64,000 bases of DNA from positions 8,828,501 through 8,892,500 of the forward strand of contig NZ_CP011509.1 in assembly GCF_001027285.1 (NCBI RefSeq), written 5' to 3'. Positions 1 to 8,294 of this stretch are shown here, one piece after another. A program made the translations under genes and the position numbers. Origin of the DNA: Archangium gephyra. GTDB lineage: Bacteria; Myxococcota; Myxococcia; Myxococcales; Myxococcaceae. The notes under the pieces are model-generated. The model worked only from the letters and a program-made list of their open reading frames with translations. It was not told the DNA's origin and did no database searches. The number at the start of each line of letters is the position of its first letter. Position 1 is the first letter of the stretch.

Positions 1-209
1 TCCCCCGCCCAGCGCGTCCGTGTCAGGCGCTGACGGAGATCCTCCAGGAGGTGCTCGGGGATGGAGACATGGAAGCGCTCCGCATTCAGGGTTCCCGCCG
101 GCTTCTTCGTGTGCTTCGCGTAGACGTGTGAGTGCCGCCTGACGCCCAGCTTGTCAGCCGCCTGCTTCCACTCCGAAGAATTCCAGACAAGAGGTTTGAT
201 CGAAAGCAT
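1..209 (-). CDS. Epoxide hydrolase-like protein, N-terminal part (cut by window edge)
   Basis: The frame is open from an ATG at 209 to the left edge, giving 69 residues of a longer protein. A GAGGAG ribosome site lies eight bases upstream of the ATG. The last visible stretch, FHVSIPEHLLEDLRQRL followed by TRTRW, matches the conserved start of the epoxide hydrolase N-terminal (EHN) domain, in which a short beta strand precedes a DLR-RL helix and a TRW motif. Family members are alpha/beta hydrolases that open epoxides or hydrolyse related substrates. The catalytic domain lies outside the window, so activity cannot be judged. The first 40 residues, which are Lys/His-rich, precede the EHN domain and are unassigned. 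Confidence 0.7.
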   Translation of the reverse strand, partial: MLSIKPLVWNSSEWKQAADKLGVRRHSHVYAKHTKKPAGTLNAERFHVSIPEHLLEDLRQRLTRTRWAG

Positions 210-319
210 GTTCGGACTCCTCAACTGGGGACGACGCCTCAGCCAGGAAGAAGACTAGAGAGATTGCCCCGATTGAGAAGTGAATCAGTTCACACGAAAG
301 CTGTGAAGGAGTACACGGC

Positions 320-2149
320 TCAGGCCGCGGCCCGGCCGCTCCCAGGCGCCATGCCCAAGGCTGTCCCTTGCTCAGAGGAAGTCGTGCCTGGCAGCTCCGC
401 CTTGCCTGTCTTGATGAGCGCGTATCCGGCGCCTACGGCCAGTGAACCCGCTGAGATTGACAGCAAATACAGCAGCACGTGATTGACCGCGTTGGGGATC
501 AGCAGCACGAACAGCCCCCCATGGGGGGCCATCAACTGCACGCCGAAGTACATCGACAACGCCCCTGTCAGCGCTCCACCCATCATGCTGACAGGAATCA
601 CGCGCAGGGGATCCTTGGCCATGAAGGGGATGGCGCCCTCGGAGATGAAGCACAGGCCCAACACCAACGAGGCCTTGCCCGCTTCACGCTCCGGCTTCGA
701 GAACTTGTTCCGGGCCAGGAGGCTCGCCAGGCCCATGCCAATGGGTGGCACCATGCCAGCCGCCATGATCGCGGCCATGGGGCCGTACGAGCCGGCACCC
801 GCCGACAGCAGTCCCACGCCAAAGGTATATGCCGCCTTGTTGATCGGACCGCCGAGATCGAAACACATCATCGCGCCGAGCAGCACCCCGAGCAGGATGG
901 CATTGCCGGAGTTCATGTTCGTCAGGAAGCCCGTCACCGCCGACATGATCGCGGCCATGGGCGCGCCGACGACGTAGATCATCACCAATCCGGTGATGAG
1001 GCTCGCCACGAGCGGGATGATCAGGATGGGCTTCAGCGATTCCACGCTGGCCGGGAGCTTGACGTAGCGGCTCAGGCCCCGTGCCGCGTAGCCAGCGATG
1101 AAGCCCGCGGCGATGCCCCCGAGGAAGCCGGCCCCGAGCTCGTTCGCCAGATAGCCGCCAATCATCCCAGGCGCGATTCCGGGCCGGTCGGCGATGGAGT
1201 AGGCGATGTACCCGGCGAGCAGCGGCACCATCAGCTTGAACGCCGCCCCACCGCCAATGCGCATCAGCGCCGCCGCCAGCGAGCCCTCCTGCTTGAAGGC
1301 GTCGATGCCGAACACGAAGGACAGGGCGATCAGCAGGCCGCCCGCGACAACCATCGGCAGCATGAAGGACACGCCGGTCAGCAGATGCTGGTAGGGGCCA
1401 CCCCGGCCGGCCGCCTTGCCTCCCCCACCCTCCGCCGCCGGACGGCCCGGCTCACCCGCCATGACCTGGGCCTTCTCCAGCGCATCGCGAATCGTCTGCT
1501 CGGACTTCTTCAGCGCGGTGCCGGTGGAGGTCCTCCACACCCGCTTGCCCGCGAACCGCGAGGAGTCGACCTCGATGTCGACGGCCAGGATGACCACCTC
1601 GGCGTCCCGGATCTCCTCCGCGGTCAGCGGATCCTGCGCCCCCACCGAGCCTCGCGTCTCGACGCGGATGGGATGACCGAGCCCCTGCCCCGCCCGCGTC
1701 AGCGCCTCGGCCGCCATGAATGTGTGGGCGACCCCCGTGGGACAGGCCGTCACGGCCACGATCTTCTTTCCCCCCTCCGTGGAGGGCCGGGCCATGGGCG
1801 CGGGCGCTGCCTCGGTGTGGCTGGCCGCGGCGGCCGCCGTCAGCGGACTGGCACTCAGTTCGGCCTGCTTCAGGAAGGCATCCGGGTCAGGGAGTGCCTC
1901 GGAGATCGGCGCCTGGTAGACGCGCTTGCCGACGAACCGGGAGAGGTCCACGGGCGCGCTCGCCGCGACGACAACCAGGTCAGCGGCCTCGAGCGCCGCG
2001 CGGCCGGGGAGGACGACCGGCTCGAGCTGGCTGTGCATCTCCACCGTCACGTTCCAGCCGCGCCGCTTCGCGGCACGCTCGAGACCCCGGGCGGCCAGGA
2101 AGGTCGTGGCCACGCCGCTCGGGCAGGCCGTGATGACGATCACATTCAT
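320..2149 (-). CDS. fruA: PTS fructose transporter subunit IIBC (FruA)
   Basis: 609 residues. Membrane permease of the fructose phosphotransferase system: it imports fructose and phosphorylates it to fructose 1-phosphate. Two IIB-like domains come first: residues 1-95 with ACPSGVATT (Cys9) and about 128-225 with ACPTGVAHT (Cys136, the usual phosphocysteine context). A Gly/Ala-rich linker and the multi-helix IIC domain follow (about 255-600; runs such as PMVVAGGLLIALSFVFG and LGGPINKAAYTFG). The duplicated IIB matches the IIB'-BC layout of enterobacterial FruA. The start overlaps the fruK stop (ATGA), so it is the last gene of a translationally coupled fruBKA operon whose promoter lies near 6010-6038. 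Confidence 0.95.
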   Translation of the reverse strand: MNVIVITACPSGVATTFLAARGLERAAKRRGWNVTVEMHSQLEPVVLPGRAALEAADLVVVAASAPVDLSRFVGKRVYQAPISEALPDPDAFLKQAELSASPLTAAAAASHTEAAPAPMARPSTEGGKKIVAVTACPTGVAHTFMAAEALTRAGQGLGHPIRVETRGSVGAQDPLTAEEIRDAEVVILAVDIEVDSSRFAGKRVWRTSTGTALKKSEQTIRDALEKAQVMAGEPGRPAAEGGGGKAAGRGGPYQHLLTGVSFMLPMVVAGGLLIALSFVFGIDAFKQEGSLAAALMRIGGGAAFKLMVPLLAGYIAYSIADRPGIAPGMIGGYLANELGAGFLGGIAAGFIAGYAARGLSRYVKLPASVESLKPILIIPLVASLITGLVMIYVVGAPMAAIMSAVTGFLTNMNSGNAILLGVLLGAMMCFDLGGPINKAAYTFGVGLLSAGAGSYGPMAAIMAAGMVPPIGMGLASLLARNKFSKPEREAGKASLVLGLCFISEGAIPFMAKDPLRVIPVSMMGGALTGALSMYFGVQLMAPHGGLFVLLIPNAVNHVLLYLLSISAGSLAVGAGYALIKTGKAELPGTTSSEQGTALGMAPGSGRAAA

Positions 2150-3111
2150 CGATGCGTCTCCCCGGTGAGTGGTTGCACGGTCAGGCTCCGCACGAGCGTC
2201 TGCGCCTGGAGCATGTCGAGATCCCCAGCGGCCGGATCTCCCACGCCGATGTGGCGCACGGACTCTGCGGCGAGTGCCGTCGCGAAGCGCAGGCTCCGCT
2301 CGCGCGGCCAGCCGGACATGACGCCGTGCAGCGCGCCCGCCAGCAGCGTATCGCCTGCGCCGACGGTGCTGACGACGGACACCCGGGGCGACTCGGCCAT
2401 CAGCGCGTCACCCCGCTGGGCCCAGATCACGCCCTCGGCCCCAGCGGAGACCAGCACGTCCTCGATGCCCTCGGCATTGAGCCGCAGCGCCGCCTGGAGA
2501 CGCGATTCGGGCGTGTCGAGCGGATGGCCCGCCCATTCCGCCAGCTCCGTCTCGTTGGGTTTGACGCCCGTGGGCCGCACGGCCAGACCCGCCAACAGCG
2601 CGGGGCCACTGGTGTCCAGCCACACCGGCATCTGGCGTTCGCGGACCCGGGTGATGAGGCTGGCGAGCTGCGCGGGCGCCATGTTCGGCGGCAGGCTACC
2701 GGAGATCACGACCGCCTCGATTCCGGGCAGCAGGGGCCCCAGGCGCACGGACAGCATGTCCAGGGCATGTGCCGGAATGAGCGGCCCTGGCCCGTTCAGG
2801 TCGGTGACCCGCCCGTCCGGCTCGGACAGCTTCGCGTTGATGCGCGACTCGCCCGGTATCCGGACGAACGCATCGTGCAAGCCGTACCGGGCGAAGGCGC
2901 GCACGAACGCCGTCTCGTTGTCGGCCCCCAGCAGGCCGGACACGGTGACGTCATGGCCCAGGTCCCTGAGCACTCGCGCCACGTTGATGCCCTTGCCGGC
3001 GGCGTCGAGCCGGGTGCTCTCGGTGCGGTTGACCTCGCCGAGCCGGATGGGGCCGACGCGGATCGCGAGATCCAAGGCGGGGTTGAGCGTCAGCGTCAGG
3101 ATCCGTGCCAT
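2146..3111 (-). CDS. fruK: 1-phosphofructokinase (FruK)
   Basis: 321 residues, PfkB/ribokinase family. It phosphorylates fructose 1-phosphate to fructose 1,6-bisphosphate with ATP, directly after FruA-mediated uptake. The N-terminal MARILTLTLNPALDLAI, the VSGSLPPN segment and the C-terminal anion-hole motif GAGDTLLAG (Asp is the catalytic base in the family) are all visible. Its length is normal for the family. The ATG shares one base with the fruB stop (TGATG) and its stop overlaps the fruA start, so fruB, fruK and fruA are coupled. Confidence 0.95.
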   Translation of the reverse strand: MARILTLTLNPALDLAIRVGPIRLGEVNRTESTRLDAAGKGINVARVLRDLGHDVTVSGLLGADNETAFVRAFARYGLHDAFVRIPGESRINAKLSEPDGRVTDLNGPGPLIPAHALDMLSVRLGPLLPGIEAVVISGSLPPNMAPAQLASLITRVRERQMPVWLDTSGPALLAGLAVRPTGVKPNETELAEWAGHPLDTPESRLQAALRLNAEGIEDVLVSAGAEGVIWAQRGDALMAESPRVSVVSTVGAGDTLLAGALHGVMSGWPRERSLRFATALAAESVRHIGVGDPAAGDLDMLQAQTLVRSLTVQPLTGETHR

Positions 3112-5984
3112 CAGACCACCTCCAGGGCTTCGCGCACCGCGGCGGCGGTCGGCTGCCTCAATGCGAGCTCGGCCAGCTCACGCGCTCGCGGCAGCGTCAG
3201 TTCGCGGACGGCGGCCTTCACCAGCGGGACGCGGCGGCTGCTGACGGACAGCTCATCCACGCCCAGGCCCACCAGCACCGGGATGGCCTGTGGGTCGGAG
3301 CCGAGCTCGCCACAGACGCCCACCCAGCGGCCCTCGGCATGCGCGGCCTCGACCGTCAGCTGGATCAGCCGCAACACGGCCGGGTGCATCGCGTCGGACT
3401 GCGCGGACAGCTGCGGATGACCGCGGTCGATCGCGAGCGTGTACTGGGTCAGGTCATTGGTGCCGATCGAGAAGAAGTCGGCTTCCTTCGCGAGCGTGGG
3501 GGCGAGCAGCGCGCAGGACGGTACTTCGATCATCACCCCGAGCTGGACGTCGGCCGCCTTCACCTCGGCCTGGACGCGGTCGAAGATCGCCTTGCCCGCG
3601 CGGAACTCCTCGATGTCCTTGATCATCGGGAACATGATGCGCACCGGACGTGTCCCGGCGGCCATCAGCAACGCGCGGAGCTGCGTCTCGAGCACCTCCG
3701 GCCGCATCAGCGTGAGGCGGATGCCGCGCACACCGAGGAACGGGTTCTCCTCGTGGGGCATCGGCCAGTACGCCAGCGGCTTGTCGCCACCGACATCGAG
3801 CGTCCGCGCGACCAGCGGACGGCCCGCCAGCGCATCGAATGCCTCACCATACTCGGCGATCTGCGTCTCCAGATCCGGCGCCTCCGCATGCGCCATGAAC
3901 ACGAACTCGGTGCGCAAGAGGCCAATGCCCTCGGCCCCGCGCTCGACGGCGTCCGCGGCATGCGCGGTATTGCCGAGGTTCGCGGCGATCTCCACACGGT
4001 GGCCGTCACGGGTGCGCGCCTCCTCGTGCCGCCGGGAATGTGCCGCCCGCCGCAACGCCTCCTGCTCCTCGATGCGCCGCTCGGTGCGCTGGCGGCGTTC
4101 TGGAGTCGGAGCGGCGACGATACGTCCACCCTCTCCATCGACGATCAACTCGACACCGGTGGTCAACGCCAGCACGCGCTCGCCCGCCCCCACCACGGCG
4201 GCGATGCCGAGGGCCCGCGCCAGAATCGCGCTGTGTGAGGTGGCCCCTCCACGCGCGGTGACGAGCCCACGCACCTTCGCCGTATCCAGCCTCGCGACAT
4301 CGGACGGCCCCACGTCGTCGGCCACCAGGATGTAGGGCTGCTCCGGTGGCATCGGCATCTCGACGCCACACAGCAGGCCGAGCACGCGGCGGCCCACGTC
4401 ACGCAGGTCCGCGGCGCGCTCCGCCAGCAACCGGTCCGCCAGCGACTCCTGCGCGCGCGCCGCGGTGTCGATCGCACGCCACCAGCCGGCCTCGGCCGAC
4501 GCACCTTCACCGATGGACTCGAAGGCCGCATCGCGCAGGTCCGGGTCTCCGAGCATCTCCGCATGGATGGAGAGGATCTGCGCGACCTCGCCTCCCACCG
4601 TCCGCTTCACCAGCGCCTCCAGCTGTTGACGGGCACCGTCGAGCGCGCGCTCCAACCGTCCGCGCTCGTGCGTGGAGTCCTCCGCCCGCTCGGGGTAATG
4701 GAACTCCGGCAGGCGCAGCACATAGGCCGGCGCGATGGCGAGTCCCGGCGAGGCGGGAACGGCCGTCAGCGGCTCGTCGGCCCCGGGAGCCACGACCGGT
4801 TCCACCGGAGCGGCACGATGGGTCTGAACGGTCCGGGCAGCGCTCTCCGCGCGCGTGTCCTGGAGCGGCGTCACCGGCTCGCCGAGCCCACCACGCACCG
4901 CGTCGGCCAGCGCCGCCACGGCCTGCGCGGCCCCCTCCCCTTCGGCGGAGAACACCAGCGTCTGACCCCGCCTCGCACCGAGGCTGAGCACACTGGTCAG
5001 ACTGGCCGCGGAGACCGCCTCCCCGTTGCCTTCGAGCAGACGGACACGCACCTGGGCGGTCTGCGCCCGTGCCACCAGCACCAGCTCCCTCGCTGGCCGG
5101 GCATGGAGGCCATGCGCGTTGAGCAGGCGGACACGAGCGGTCTCGGCCAGGGCGGACTCTCCCGCCAGCCGTGCCAGGACCTGCTCCGCTGGCAGGCCCG
5201 CGAGCCCCGCGCCATCTCCCCGCGCGATCAACTCATCCAACCGCACGAGCAGCGCGCGGTGGGAGTCCCCCTGGGCCGCCAGACAGAAGACGCCGGAGAC
5301 CTCGCCCGCGTCGTCACGGAAGCGCTGCTCCGGAGTCGCCAGCGCCAGGGCCGGAGTCTTGACGCCCGAGGCACCGTACACGAGCCAGAGTCCCTGCCCC
5401 AATGGCAGCGGCGTCTGTCCGGCGATCGCCGCGACGAAGCCCGCGTCCACACAGCCGGCATGGCGCAGACGCGCCGCCGCGGCCAGGGCCAGCTCCAGAC
5501 GGTCCCGCACCGGCACGCCCAGACAGAGCGTCCCCGCATCGAGCCTCGCCGACACCGGCGCGCGGGACAGCGCCGCGATGACCTGGTCCGCGGTCGTCGC
5601 ACCGGCCAGGGTCTCCGCCACGCCGTCGCGCTCCAGCACGTGCGTGAGCTGACGCAGGATGTCGAGGTGCTCGTCGGACTGCGCGGCGATCGTCACCAGC
5701 AGGTTCACCCGGGTGCCGTCGTGCCACCGGATGCCCTCCGGAAACTGCAGCACGCGCACGCCCGTGGAGCGCACGTAGCGCCGGCTGTCCGGTGTGCCGT
5801 GGGGGATCGCGATGCCATGGCCCAGATAGGTGGAGGACTGGGCCTCGCGAGCGAGCAACCCCTCGCGGTACTCGGCCGAGACACGGCCAGCCTCGACCAA
5901 CGCGGCGGCGGCCTGGTCCAACGCCGCTCGCCAATCGGTGGCGCGGCAACCCAGCCGGACATCGTCCCGAGTCAGCGTCAGCAT
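3111..5984 (-). CDS. fruB: Multidomain PTS phosphotransferase EIIA-HPr-EI (FruB-like)
   Basis: 957 residues from the ATG at 5984, chosen because GGGGAGGA lies just upstream; the open frame begins earlier but without a ribosome site. Soluble phosphate carrier that takes phosphate from PEP and hands it to FruA. In order: EIIA(Fru) domain with the site His in AIPHGTP (His62), a second degenerate IIA-like or linker region (about 145-280), HPr with GLHARPA (His294), then enzyme I (about 405-950) with the phospho-His in GGATSHSAI (His584) and the C-terminal GVCGELGSD segment bearing the conserved Cys. One polypeptide thus supplies EI, HPr and IIA, as in fructose systems of several proteobacteria, so the operon is a self-sufficient PTS. 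Confidence 0.93.
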   Translation of the reverse strand: MLTLTRDDVRLGCRATDWRAALDQAAAALVEAGRVSAEYREGLLAREAQSSTYLGHGIAIPHGTPDSRRYVRSTGVRVLQFPEGIRWHDGTRVNLLVTIAAQSDEHLDILRQLTHVLERDGVAETLAGATTADQVIAALSRAPVSARLDAGTLCLGVPVRDRLELALAAAARLRHAGCVDAGFVAAIAGQTPLPLGQGLWLVYGASGVKTPALALATPEQRFRDDAGEVSGVFCLAAQGDSHRALLVRLDELIARGDGAGLAGLPAEQVLARLAGESALAETARVRLLNAHGLHARPARELVLVARAQTAQVRVRLLEGNGEAVSAASLTSVLSLGARRGQTLVFSAEGEGAAQAVAALADAVRGGLGEPVTPLQDTRAESAARTVQTHRAAPVEPVVAPGADEPLTAVPASPGLAIAPAYVLRLPEFHYPERAEDSTHERGRLERALDGARQQLEALVKRTVGGEVAQILSIHAEMLGDPDLRDAAFESIGEGASAEAGWWRAIDTAARAQESLADRLLAERAADLRDVGRRVLGLLCGVEMPMPPEQPYILVADDVGPSDVARLDTAKVRGLVTARGGATSHSAILARALGIAAVVGAGERVLALTTGVELIVDGEGGRIVAAPTPERRQRTERRIEEQEALRRAAHSRRHEEARTRDGHRVEIAANLGNTAHAADAVERGAEGIGLLRTEFVFMAHAEAPDLETQIAEYGEAFDALAGRPLVARTLDVGGDKPLAYWPMPHEENPFLGVRGIRLTLMRPEVLETQLRALLMAAGTRPVRIMFPMIKDIEEFRAGKAIFDRVQAEVKAADVQLGVMIEVPSCALLAPTLAKEADFFSIGTNDLTQYTLAIDRGHPQLSAQSDAMHPAVLRLIQLTVEAAHAEGRWVGVCGELGSDPQAIPVLVGLGVDELSVSSRRVPLVKAAVRELTLPRARELAELALRQPTAAAVREALEVV

Positions 5985-6009
5985 CCGTTGCGTCCTCCCC
6001 GTCCCGAGG

Positions 6010-6038
6010 CTTATAGATGACTTGCTGAATCGTGTCAC
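6010..6038 (-). promoter_or_regulatory. Predicted sigma-70 promoter of fruBKA
   Basis: On the minus strand GTGACA (6038-6033, five of six bases of the -35 consensus) is followed after exactly 17 bases by TATAAG (6015-6010, five of six of the -10 consensus). Transcription would start near 6003 and leave a leader of about 20 bases before the fruB ATG at 5984. No transcript data are available; the call rests on spacing and matches. Confidence 0.65.
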
Positions 6039-6051
6039 CTACGTGGATTCA
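6024..6051. promoter_or_regulatory. Cra/FruR-like operator with inverted TGAATC arms
   Basis: GCTGAATCGTGTCA at 6024-6037 closely resembles the Cra (FruR) operator of enterobacteria, whose core is TGAAWCG. An inverted copy of the core, GATTCA, lies at 6046-6051, 14 bases from TGAATC at 6026-6031. The site covers the predicted fruB -35 element and spacer, so a bound LacI-type repressor would block the promoter. The divergent regulator gene starts 45 bases away. Fructose 1-phosphate is the usual inducer in this family (inference). Confidence 0.6.
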
Positions 6052-6095
6052 ATGCCGGGGGACTCCTCGACATTCCCGGCCAACAGGAGGCCGCA

Positions 6096-7079
6096 GTGAC
6101 CTTGGCGGACATTGCCCGGCTGGCGGGCGTCTCACGGACCACGGCCAGTTACGTGCTGAACGGCCAGGCCGAGGCGCGCCGCATCCGCCCCGAGACGGTG
6201 GCCCGGGTGATGTCCGTGGTTCAACGTCACGACTTCCGCATCGACGCCCAGGCCGCCGCACTGCGGCGTGGTGCCAGCCGCACCCTGGGCTTCATCGTTC
6301 CGGACCTCGAGAACGCCAGCTACGCCCGGCTCGCCAAGCTGCTCGAGCACGGTGCCCGGAAGGAGGGCTACCAACTGCTGATCGCCGGCTCTGGCGATGA
6401 CCCCCAGACGGAGCGGGAGCTCGCGTTGGCCCTGCGCGCGCGGCGCTGCGATGCGTTGATCGTGGCGAGCGCACTCCCAGCCAAGGACCCGTTCTACGCC
6501 GGGCTGATGGAGGCCGGCACGCCGGTGATCGCCGTGGACCGCGCGTTGGACTCGCGGCGCTTCGTCTGTGTGATCAGCGACAACGTATCGGCCGCCGAGG
6601 CCCTGACGCGCTCGGTGATGGACGAGCGCACCCGAAGCATCGCCTGGCTCGACGCGGTGCCCTCGCTGTCGATCAGCGTCGAGCGGCGCAAGGGCTTCCG
6701 GCGCGCCGTCAAGGGACGCCTCGAGCACGCCCACGAGCTCACCGGTGCCCGTTACGATCGTGAGAGCGGCGCCCTGTTGATGCGGGAGTTGCTCGCCCGG
6801 CATGGCCTGCCGGACGCCCTGGTCACCAGCTCCTATACGTTGCTGCAGGGCGTGCTCGACGTGCTGCTCGAGTCACCCACCGGCCTGCCACGGACGCTGC
6901 GGCTGGCGACGTTCGGAGACGATCGGCTGCTCGACTTCCTCCCGCTGCGCGTCAACTCGCTGCCGCAGCGGCATGAGCGCATCGCCGAGCTGACGTTGGC
7001 GCGCGCGCTGGCAGCGGTCCAGGGCCACTACGAGCCCGGCTGCGAGGTGGTGGCTCGCGAACTCAAGCGCCGCGGCTGA
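6096..7079 (+). CDS. fruR: LacI-family regulator of the fructose operon (FruR/Cra-like)
   Basis: 327 residues from a GTG at 6096 with AGGAGG five bases upstream. The N-terminal helix-turn-helix, TLADIARLAGVSRTTASYVL, is typical of LacI proteins; a hinge and a periplasmic-binding-like effector domain (about 60-325) follow. The HTH and the segment VSRTTASYVLNG are especially close to FruR/Cra. It is divergent from fruBKA and has a matching operator in between, so local repression of the fructose genes relieved by fructose 1-phosphate is the likely role. Whether it also regulates distant genes, as Cra does in enterobacteria, cannot be seen here. Confidence 0.88.
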   Translation: MTLADIARLAGVSRTTASYVLNGQAEARRIRPETVARVMSVVQRHDFRIDAQAAALRRGASRTLGFIVPDLENASYARLAKLLEHGARKEGYQLLIAGSGDDPQTERELALALRARRCDALIVASALPAKDPFYAGLMEAGTPVIAVDRALDSRRFVCVISDNVSAAEALTRSVMDERTRSIAWLDAVPSLSISVERRKGFRRAVKGRLEHAHELTGARYDRESGALLMRELLARHGLPDALVTSSYTLLQGVLDVLLESPTGLPRTLRLATFGDDRLLDFLPLRVNSLPQRHERIAELTLARALAAVQGHYEPGCEVVARELKRRG

Positions 7080-7185
7080 GCGGGCGCTGTGTCGCCTTCC
7101 GGACCGGGGAAACGGATTGGCGTGGCCCGAGGTATCGCGTCACGTCGTTCCCGCTACGTTCTGCCCTCCGTCATTGGAGGGCTCC

Positions 7186-8223
7186 ATGGATTCGTCGCGC
7201 AGGAAGTTCTTGCAGCTGGCAGGTGTGGCCGCCGTCACGGCGAGCGTGGGAGGAATGACCGGGGAGGCCGAGGCCGCCGAGGGCAGCGCCGCTCCAGGCC
7301 CCGATGCCATCCCCATGAGGCCCTTCGGAAAAACGGGGGTGAAGGTCTCGGCGCTCGGCGTGGGCGGGTTCCACATCGGCAAGCCCAAGGATGAGCAGGT
7401 GGGCATTCGCATCATCCAGGAGGCGCTCGATGCCGGCATCAACTTCATGGACAACGCCTGGGATTACCATCAAGGCCGCTCCGAGGAGATCATGGGCAAG
7501 GCGCTCGAGGGCCGGCGCGACAAGGCCTTCCTGATGACCAAGGTCTGCACGCACGGCCGCGACAAGAACGTGGCCATGAAGCAGTTGGAGGACTCGCTGC
7601 GGCGGCTGCGGACGGATCACCTGGATCTGTGGCAGATCCACGAGGTCGCCTACGCCAATGACCCCGAGCTGCACTTCCAGAAGGGCGGCGTGGTGGAGGC
7701 GCTGGAGCTGGCGAAGAAGCAGGGCAAGGTCCGCTTCGTGGGCTTCACCGGGCACAAGCACCCGGACCTGCACCTGCGGATGCTGAAGCAGGGCTTTCCC
7801 TTCGACTCGGTGCAGATGCCGCTCAACGTCTTCGACGGCAGCTTCCGCAGCTTCGAGCGGGAGGTGCTCCCCGTGGTGCTCCAGCGCAAGATGGCGCCCC
7901 TGGGCATGAAGAGCCTGACGGGGAACGCCAACCCGGTGAAGCAGGGCGTGGTGACGGCGCAGGAAGCCATCCGCTACGCGATGAGCCTGCCAGTCGCCGT
8001 CACCATCACGGGCATCGACTCCCCTGACATCCTCCAGCAGAACCTCGCCATCGCGCGCGGCTTCAAGCCGATGACGAAGGAGGAGATGGCGGCCCTGCGC
8101 AACAAGGTGGCGCCACTCGCCGCGGACGGGCGCTATGAGCTGTTCAAGACGACGGCGCTCTTCGAGGGCGACGAGGGACGGCAGCAACACGGCTTCCCGC
8201 CCCAGGGACAAATGCAGGGATAG
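7186..8223 (+). CDS. Aldo/keto reductase with Tat signal
   Basis: 345 residues from the ATG at 7186, preceded by TTGGAGGG; the frame is open further upstream but that part is not protein-like. The start MDSSRRKFLQLAG is a twin-arginine signal followed by an Ala-rich hydrophobic stretch, so the folded protein is probably exported with its cofactor. The mature part is an aldo/keto reductase barrel: GVGGFHIG near the start, catalytic Asp and Tyr in DNAWDYHQG, Lys in MTKVC, His in LWQIHE. Substrate unknown. Tat-exported members of this family are common in myxobacteria and planctomycetes. It stands alone between the fructose locus and the beta-oxidation genes. Confidence 0.88.
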   Translation: MDSSRRKFLQLAGVAAVTASVGGMTGEAEAAEGSAAPGPDAIPMRPFGKTGVKVSALGVGGFHIGKPKDEQVGIRIIQEALDAGINFMDNAWDYHQGRSEEIMGKALEGRRDKAFLMTKVCTHGRDKNVAMKQLEDSLRRLRTDHLDLWQIHEVAYANDPELHFQKGGVVEALELAKKQGKVRFVGFTGHKHPDLHLRMLKQGFPFDSVQMPLNVFDGSFRSFEREVLPVVLQRKMAPLGMKSLTGNANPVKQGVVTAQEAIRYAMSLPVAVTITGIDSPDILQQNLAIARGFKPMTKEEMAALRNKVAPLAADGRYELFKTTALFEGDEGRQQHGFPPQGQMQG

Positions 8224-8268
8224 GAGCGCCAGCGGCCCCGGTATAGTGACCGGCGCGTGAGGCGCTCC
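8223..8268. terminator. Nested inverted repeat after the aldo/keto reductase gene
   Basis: GGAGCGCC (8223-8230) pairs perfectly with GGCGCTCC (8261-8268). Inside it CCGGT (8238-8242) pairs with ACCGG (8249-8253) around a six-base loop. There is no T-run, so this may be a Rho-independent terminator without tail, a transcript-end stabiliser, or an operator of the following fatty-acid genes. Confidence 0.4.
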
Positions 8269-8294
8269 ATGCGCACGCCAAGGGAGACGGGAGA

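Noticed and set aside
280-294. GTGAATCAGTTCAC mini-palindrome after fruA as terminator
   Set aside because: Only five base pairs without G-C-rich stem or T-run; too weak to call, and it resembles an operator as much as a terminator.
479-3244. Long plus-strand open frame antisense to fruA and fruK
   Set aside because: Arg/His/Gly-rich translation without domains; the minus strand encodes complete, recognisable fructose PTS proteins.
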